From Rhodospirillales bacterium (GTDB lineage Bacteria > Pseudomonadota > Alphaproteobacteria > Rhodospirillales > Shumkoniaceae), in the NCBI GenBank assembly GCA_016776725.1, contig JADHSV010000027.1, positions 1 through 47,894 of the forward strand: a stretch of DNA of 47,894 nucleotides, read 5' to 3'. How positions within the stretch are numbered: the stretch's first letter is position 1; the number at the start of each line of letters is the position of its first letter. The notes under the pieces were generated by a model, which worked only from the letters and a program-made list of their open reading frames with translations, was not told the origin of the DNA and ran no database searches. Below are positions 43,257 to 47,894 of the stretch, piece after piece. The translations under genes and the position numbers were made by a program.

Positions 43257-44876
43257 ATGACGCGCGAATCCATGGAATTTGACGTTGTAATCGTCGGCGC
43301 CGGCCCGGCGGGCCTGAGCGCCGCGATCCGGCTGCGCCAGCTGGCGGGCGAGCAAGAGCGTGAGGTGTCGGTCTGCGTCGTCGAGAAGGGTTCCGAAGTG
43401 GGTGCGCATATTTTATCGGGCGCGGTTCTGGAACCCCGCGCCCTGAACGAGTTGATCCCCGACTGGAAAGACAAGGGCGCGCCGCTGACAACCCCCGTGG
43501 ATGCCGACCGGTTTTTGTTTTTAACCGAAAAAAAGTCCCTGCGCCTGCCAACCCCGCCGCAGATGAACAACCATGGAAATTTCGTGATCAGCCTGGGGGC
43601 GTTGTGCCGCTGGCTGGCCGAACAGGCCGAGGAACTGGGCGCGGAAATCTACCCCGGCTTCGCCGCATCCGAGGTTCTTTACCATGACGACGGGCGAGTA
43701 AAAGGCATTGCCACCGGCGATATGGGGCGCGGCCCCGACGGCGAACCGACGGATCGTTTCGAGCCGGGTATGGAGCTTCACGCCAAATTCACCCTGTTCG
43801 CGGAAGGCTGCCGGGGATCGCTGTCCAAGCAGGTAATCGAGCAGTTCGATTTGCGCGCCAACGCCGATCCGCAGATTTACGGCATCGGCATCAAGGAATT
43901 GTGGGAAGTCAAACCCGACAAGCACTCCCCCGGCTCGGTCACCCATACCATCGGCTGGCCCGCCGACGCCAAAACCTACGCGGGTTCGTTCATTTACCAT
44001 CTGGACAACAATCAGGTGGCGGTCGGCTACATCGTCGGCCTGGATTACCAGAACCCGTATCTCAGTCCCTTTGACGAGATGCAGCGCTTCAAGACGCACC
44101 CGGCGGTCCGCACGACATTCGAGGGAGGGCGGCGCATTGCCTATGGCGCGCGGGCCTTAAGCGAGGGCGGTCTTCAGTCGATCCCCAAGCCGGATTTTCC
44201 GGGCGGCGCGCTGATCGGCGATTCCGCCGGTTTTATGAACGTCGCCAAGATCAAGGGCACGCACACGTCCATGAAATCGGCCATGGTGACGGCGGAGACG
44301 GTGTTTGAAGCTCTCGGCAGCGACAGCGATTTGTCGGCGCTTCCGGGCGCGCTCGAGGCGTCCTGGCTGTGGGCCGAGTTGAAGAAGGTGCGCAACATCC
44401 GCCCGGCCTTCCGCTGGAACCTGTGGGGCGGTCTGGCCTATTCGGCACTTGATACGTTTTTGTTGTTCGGGCGTGCGCCGTGGACCCTTCATCACCATGA
44501 AGACCACACGCAACTGAAGAAGGCCGCCGACTGCGCCAAGATCGACTACCCCAAGCCCGATGGCGTACTTACCTTCGACAAGCTGTCCAGCGTTTATCTG
44601 GCCAATGTCAGTCACGAGGAAAATCAGCCCTGCCATCTGACGCTGAGGGATGCCAGCGTGCCCGTTGCCGTCAATCTGACCGACTACGACGGGCCGGAAG
44701 CGCGCTTCTGCCCGGCCCAGGTCTACGAATTTGTCGAACAGGACGACGAGATGCACTTACAGATCAACGCGGCCAACTGCGTGCATTGCAAGACCTGCGA
44801 CATCAAGGATCCCACCCAAAACATTGACTGGGTCACGCCCGAGGGCGGCAGCGGACCAAATTATCCGAATATGTAA
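43257..44876 (+). CDS. ETF-ubiquinone oxidoreductase
   Basis: A 539-residue membrane-associated flavo-iron-sulfur protein that passes electrons from EtfAB to ubiquinone. The N-terminal FAD motif [17 protein letters not shown] is near 10-26. Four C-terminal Cys bind the [4Fe-4S] cluster: one in [10 protein letters not shown] and three in NCVHCKTCD. The ATG at 43257 (MTRESMEFD) is selected; the frame extends upstream antisense to the uracil-DNA glycosylase gene. etfBA are in the same window at 32-34 kb. Confidence 0.95.
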   Translation: MTRESMEFDVVIVGAGPAGLSAAIRLRQLAGEQEREVSVCVVEKGSEVGAHILSGAVLEPRALNELIPDWKDKGAPLTTPVDADRFLFLTEKKSLRLPTPPQMNNHGNFVISLGALCRWLAEQAEELGAEIYPGFAASEVLYHDDGRVKGIATGDMGRGPDGEPTDRFEPGMELHAKFTLFAEGCRGSLSKQVIEQFDLRANADPQIYGIGIKELWEVKPDKHSPGSVTHTIGWPADAKTYAGSFIYHLDNNQVAVGYIVGLDYQNPYLSPFDEMQRFKTHPAVRTTFEGGRRIAYGARALSEGGLQSIPKPDFPGGALIGDSAGFMNVAKIKGTHTSMKSAMVTAETVFEALGSDSDLSALPGALEASWLWAELKKVRNIRPAFRWNLWGGLAYSALDTFLLFGRAPWTLHHHEDHTQLKKAADCAKIDYPKPDGVLTFDKLSSVYLANVSHEENQPCHLTLRDASVPVAVNLTDYDGPEARFCPAQVYEFVEQDDEMHLQINAANCVHCKTCDIKDPTQNIDWVTPEGGSGPNYPNM

Positions 44877-44937
44877 TGGCCCAATATGTGATGGTTTCCG
44901 ATATAGTCAAAAGCCAATGAAAGAATTCGAGGCCTTC

Positions 44938-46731
44938 ATGAAAGACCTAACCGGTTCCATTCGCGTTCGCCGAAGTGTCCGTATTGCGATAGCCGTGGCG
45001 GCGGGACTGGCGTTGTCGGTGGCCTGTACGTCATCGCAGGTTTCCAGCCCGTCGGTTGCCGCCGACGTTGCGCCGCAGGCCTGGGAAGCGCCGCGTCTGG
45101 GCGACACCCTCGAACCGGGCAAATCCTTTATCGGAAATTATCTGGCCGGAACGTTTGCGCGAACCCAAAGCGACAGCGATCACGCCATCGAATATTTTCG
45201 CGCCGCCCTGGCCAAGGATCCTGAAAACCTGGACCTGAATTTTCAGGCCGGCGTTTTGTTGGCCACGGAAGGACGGATTGCCGAAGCGGTTCCGCTGCTG
45301 CAAAAGCTGGATGGTTCCGGCAAGGGAACAACGGTCGTCGATCTGGTGCTGGCCGTTGAGAGCATTGCCCACGGCAAGTTCAAGGACGCGGAAAGCCGCT
45401 TAAGCGCGTTGGAAAAAAACGGCATCAACAAACTTGTCGGTCCGTTGCTGCGCGGCTGGGCGCTGGCCGATGCAGGCGATATTGACGGCGCGCTTGAAGC
45501 CATCGATTCATTAAGCGGAAAAGACGGCAAACCCAGCGCCCTGCAAAACCTTCATATCGCCCTGATCAACGACTTGGGCGGACGGGACGCAGCCGCCCTG
45601 GAAGCCTACCGCGCCGCCACCGGCGGCGAAGCGGCGGCCTCTTTCCGGGCGGTTGAGATGTTCGGCGAATTTCTTGAACGTACGGGGAAACCGGACGACG
45701 CGAAAAAAATCTATGACGGTTTCCTGGCCGAACATCCCGGTTCGGAACTTCTGGACGCGTCGCTCGCGCGGCTTCGCGCCGGTAGCGTCCCTGCGCGCAA
45801 TATTGCGAATGCAAAAGACGGCTCGGCCCAGGCGCTGTTCGATCTGGCAGGCGCCTTTCGCCAGCGAAACGCCCGCGAGATGGGCCAGTTGTTTGGCCGA
45901 TTGGCCCTGTATCTGAACACGGATTTCCCGGCCGCGCAGATATTGCTTGGTGACATTCTGGAATCGAACCAGCGCCTGGAAGCCGCCAACATCGTTTATG
46001 CGGCCATCGACAAGGCGTCACCGCTGGCGTGGGCGGCCCGTATCCGCGCCGGTCTCAACTTAGATGATCTGGAACGTCCCGACGAGGCGATTGCCCATCT
46101 GCGCACCATGGCCGACGAGAGACCGGCCATCGCCCAACCGCTGATCACCATCGGCAACATCCTGCGCGGGCGCGACCGGTTCGCCGAAGCCGTGGTCGTT
46201 TACGACGAAGCGTTTACGCGCATCCCCGCCATCGAGAAACACCAGTGGTCCTTGCTATATTTCCGCGGCATGGCGCTGGAACGCTCGGGAGAATGGACGC
46301 GGGCCGAGGCCGATTTTCTTGCCGCGTTGGATTTCGAGCCCGAGCAGCCCTACGTGCTGAACTATCTGGGATATTCCTGGGTCGACAAGGGTCTGCATCT
46401 GGACCGCGCCATGGGGATGATCGAAAAGGCGGTCAAGCTGCGTCCCAACGATGGCTACATCGTCGACAGTCTGGGCTGGGCGCTTTACCGGCTGGGCAAA
46501 ATCGAAGAGGCCGTTCGCGAACTTGAACGCGCCATCGAACTGCGCCCCGAAGACCCCATCATCAACGATCATCTGGGCGACGCCTACTGGAAAGTGGGCC
46601 GCCGCAAGGAAGCCGGTTTCCAGTGGCGCCGGTCGCTGACGCTGGACCCCCAGGACGATCTCATCGCCAAGATCGAAAAAAAGATCGAACGCGGCCTGAC
46701 CGAAGAAGACGAACCCGGCAACGATGGCTGA
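44938..46731 (+). CDS. TPR-repeat lipoprotein
   Basis: A 597-residue predicted lipoprotein. The lipobox-like LSVAC is near 24-28 after a basic and hydrophobic signal. The rest is almost entirely tetratricopeptide-like helical repeats; clear units lie near 75-105 and in the C-terminal third (e.g. [44 protein letters not shown]). It is probably a periplasmic or outer-membrane scaffold. ATG 44938 has GAGG five nt upstream, so it is preferred over ATG 44917. Its end overlaps ispE by 8 nt. Confidence 0.88.
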   Translation: MKDLTGSIRVRRSVRIAIAVAAGLALSVACTSSQVSSPSVAADVAPQAWEAPRLGDTLEPGKSFIGNYLAGTFARTQSDSDHAIEYFRAALAKDPENLDLNFQAGVLLATEGRIAEAVPLLQKLDGSGKGTTVVDLVLAVESIAHGKFKDAESRLSALEKNGINKLVGPLLRGWALADAGDIDGALEAIDSLSGKDGKPSALQNLHIALINDLGGRDAAALEAYRAATGGEAAASFRAVEMFGEFLERTGKPDDAKKIYDGFLAEHPGSELLDASLARLRAGSVPARNIANAKDGSAQALFDLAGAFRQRNAREMGQLFGRLALYLNTDFPAAQILLGDILESNQRLEAANIVYAAIDKASPLAWAARIRAGLNLDDLERPDEAIAHLRTMADERPAIAQPLITIGNILRGRDRFAEAVVVYDEAFTRIPAIEKHQWSLLYFRGMALERSGEWTRAEADFLAALDFEPEQPYVLNYLGYSWVDKGLHLDRAMGMIEKAVKLRPNDGYIVDSLGWALYRLGKIEEAVRELERAIELRPEDPIINDHLGDAYWKVGRRKEAGFQWRRSLTLDPQDDLIAKIEKKIERGLTEEDEPGNDG

Positions 46732-47587
46732 TATCGCCGCCAGCGCCCCGGCCAAGATCAACCTGTATCTGCATGTGACCGGACGGCGCGACGACGGTTT
46801 TCATTTGCTCGATAGCCTGATCGTGTTCGCCGATGTGGGCGACCGCATTGCGCTTGAGCCTGCCGATGAGTTGTCGCTAACCATCGACGGGCCCTTCTCC
46901 GCCGGACTTTCCAACGGCGACGATAATCTGGTGCTGCGCGCAGCTCGCGCGTTGGCCGAACTGGCGGGCCGCAACGACGGGGCGCGCATTCGCCTGACCA
47001 AGAACCTGCCGGTGGCGTCTGGCATCGGCGGCGGATCGGCGGATGCCGCGGCCACCCTTCGCGCGCTGATGCGGCTGTGGGAGATCGAACCCGACGCCGA
47101 CGCTCTTTTAGAAATGGCGCTTTCCCTGGGGGCCGACGTGCCGGTGTGCCTGGCCTCCCGGCCATCCTTCCTGGGCGGGATCGGCGAAAACATCGACCCC
47201 GCCCCCGCCCTGCCGCCGGTTTGGATGGTGCTGGCCAACCCCGGCGTGGCGGTCTCCACACCAGAGATTTTTCGGGCTCGCCGGGGCGGGTTTTCGACGC
47301 CTGCGCGGTTTGACGCGCCGCCCGCCGACGCCATCCGACTGGCCGCCCTGCTGGCCGGGCGAAACAACGATCTGGCCGAACCCGCCTGTGCGCTGGCTCC
47401 GGCGATCATCGAAACCCTCGACGCCATCGCCGCCCAGCCCGGCTGTCTGCTGGCCCGCATGTCGGGCAGCGGAGCCACCTGTTTCGGCCTTTTCGCCGAG
47501 GCCGCGTCGGCCCAATCCGCCCGATCCGGCATCAGAAACGCGCACCCCGATTGGTGGGTCGCCCAGGCCCCCATGTTGGGCCCATAG
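46724..47587 (+). CDS. ispE: 4-diphosphocytidyl-2-C-methyl-D-erythritol kinase
   Basis: A 287-residue GHMP kinase of the MEP isoprenoid pathway; it phosphorylates CDP-ME with [25 protein letters not shown] at the start, [17 protein letters not shown] (ATP loop) and [14 protein letters not shown] (motif 3) are typical. The ATG at 46724 overlaps the preceding TPR gene by 8 nt, suggesting coupling. Other MEP genes are not in the window. Confidence 0.96.
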   Translation: MADIAASAPAKINLYLHVTGRRDDGFHLLDSLIVFADVGDRIALEPADELSLTIDGPFSAGLSNGDDNLVLRAARALAELAGRNDGARIRLTKNLPVASGIGGGSADAAATLRALMRLWEIEPDADALLEMALSLGADVPVCLASRPSFLGGIGENIDPAPALPPVWMVLANPGVAVSTPEIFRARRGGFSTPARFDAPPADAIRLAALLAGRNNDLAEPACALAPAIIETLDAIAAQPGCLLARMSGSGATCFGLFAEAASAQSARSGIRNAHPDWWVAQAPMLGP

Positions 47588-47603
47588 AACGTAACGAGCC
47601 GTC

Positions 47604-47632
47604 TTGCAGCGCCGCACGAATGCGCGTAAAGT
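47604..47632 (+). promoter_or_regulatory. Putative promoter of the tRNA-Gln gene
   Basis: TTGCAG (47604-47609) and TAAAGT (47627-47632) are separated by 17 bp, 19 nt before the tRNA. This matches sigma-70 spacing and lies in the 64-nt gap after ispE. Confidence 0.45.
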
Positions 47633-47651
47633 GCGCCGCCGCAAACATTGG

Positions 47652-47727
47652 TGGGGCGTGGCCAAGTGGTTAAGGCACCGGTTTTTGGTATCGGCATTCG
47701 GAGGTTCGAATCCTCCCGCCCCAGCCA
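47652..47727 (+). tRNA. tRNA-Gln (anticodon UUG)
   Basis: A complete cloverleaf. The acceptor stem TGGGGCG pairs with CGCCCCA, and the anticodon stem CCGGT pairs with ATCGG around the loop TTTTGGT, giving anticodon UUG (Gln, CAA codons). The T arm is GGAGGTTCGAATCCTCC. CCA is encoded at the 3' end after discriminator G. A terminator follows 4 nt later. Confidence 0.96.
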
Positions 47728-47730
47728 TCG

Positions 47731-47758
47731 AAAAAGGGTTCCGTGAGGAGCCCTTTTT
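47731..47758 (+). terminator. Rho-independent terminator after tRNA-Gln
   Basis: The sequence AAAAAGGGTTCC-GTGA-GGAGCCCTTTTT forms a 12-bp stem with one G-U pair and ends in a T-run, 4 nt after the tRNA. Confidence 0.85.
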
Positions 47759-47787
47759 CTTGACCCACTCGTGAACGGGTGTTTCCC

Positions 47788-47894
47788 ATGGAATTCCTCG
47801 ACATATCGGCTGATTTTGCGGCGCTGCCTGGGCGCAAGATTGTGGACGGCGCCGGCGGCGCGGTTTCGTATCGCGAGGGCGGCGAAGGGCGCAC
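47788..47894 (+). CDS. Start of a truncated protein, possibly alpha/beta-hydrolase
   Basis: An ATG at 47788 opens a frame to the window end (35 complete codons). The translation contains ADFAALPGRKIVDGAGGAVSY and ends in REGGEGR. A short strand before a Gly-rich turn resembles the start of alpha/beta-hydrolases, but the core is missing, so the family is a guess. Confidence 0.4.
   Translation, partial: MEFLDISADFAALPGRKIVDGAGGAVSYREGGEGR

Overview
The window is a G+C-rich, densely coded bacterial chromosome segment with short gaps and many start/stop overlaps. Several genes point to an alphaproteobacterium: a CcrM-type GANTC adenine methyltransferase, a GapR/DUF2312 nucleoid protein, a HIG1-type twin-membrane protein, and a GTTC-N7-GTTC box of the alphaproteobacterial LexA type. 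The family mix fits an environmental Rhodospirillales-like organism, but the sequence alone does not name a genus. No prophage, CRISPR array or rRNA was seen.

Layout. 0.1-8.1 kb: an SDR dehydrogenase converges on a six-gene ABC importer operon of the glycerol GlpVSTPQU type (binding protein, two unlike ATPases, two permeases, DUF2160 protein), with a ribokinase-family kinase upstream on the same strand. 8.1-9.6 kb: a nuclease-fold protein and an HtrA-like protein that has lost its catalytic triad. 9.8-17.8 kb: a LarA-type nickel-pincer racemase converges on an operon of MFS transporter, Gfo/Idh dehydrogenase, ABM-fold protein, Fe-dependent alcohol dehydrogenase and the cofactor-building enzymes LarC, LarE and LarB. 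Together they look like a catabolic unit for an imported hydroxy-acid or polyol.

17.9-21.6 kb: N-formylglutamate amidohydrolase and a YbdK-type ligase, separated by a 265-bp inverted-repeat element; then a REC-HPt regulator and gapR. 21.6-26.9 kb: one operon joining a RsbU/RsbW fusion, a STAS protein and a complete Mla-type lipid transporter. 27.0-30.1 kb: radical SAM/SPASM enzyme, MerF, a GDCCVxC Cys-rich protein and an M32 carboxypeptidase. 30.1-31.3 kb: a lower-G+C patch with a response regulator and a gene-poor stretch.

31.3-34.8 kb: HIG1 protein, PduO-type cobalamin adenosyltransferase, EtfB, EtfA and 3-hydroxyacyl-CoA dehydrogenase. ETF-quinone oxidoreductase at 43-45 kb completes the electron path from EtfAB to quinone. 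34.8-38.7 kb: an HD hydrolase, ccrM with six GANTC sites in front of it, rnhB, a small unknown gene and a PA0069-type radical SAM gene behind a LexA-like box. 38.7-47.9 kb: two small glycosyltransferase-like proteins, MoaB, a lytic transglycosylase, family-4 uracil-DNA glycosylase, ETF-QO, a TPR lipoprotein, IspE, tRNA-Gln and the start of one more gene.

The items most worth a second look are the GANTC cluster before ccrM, the RsbUW-STAS-Mla operon, the complementary motif losses in the two importer ATPases, the LarABCE catabolic locus, the folded 265-bp element and the LexA-like box.
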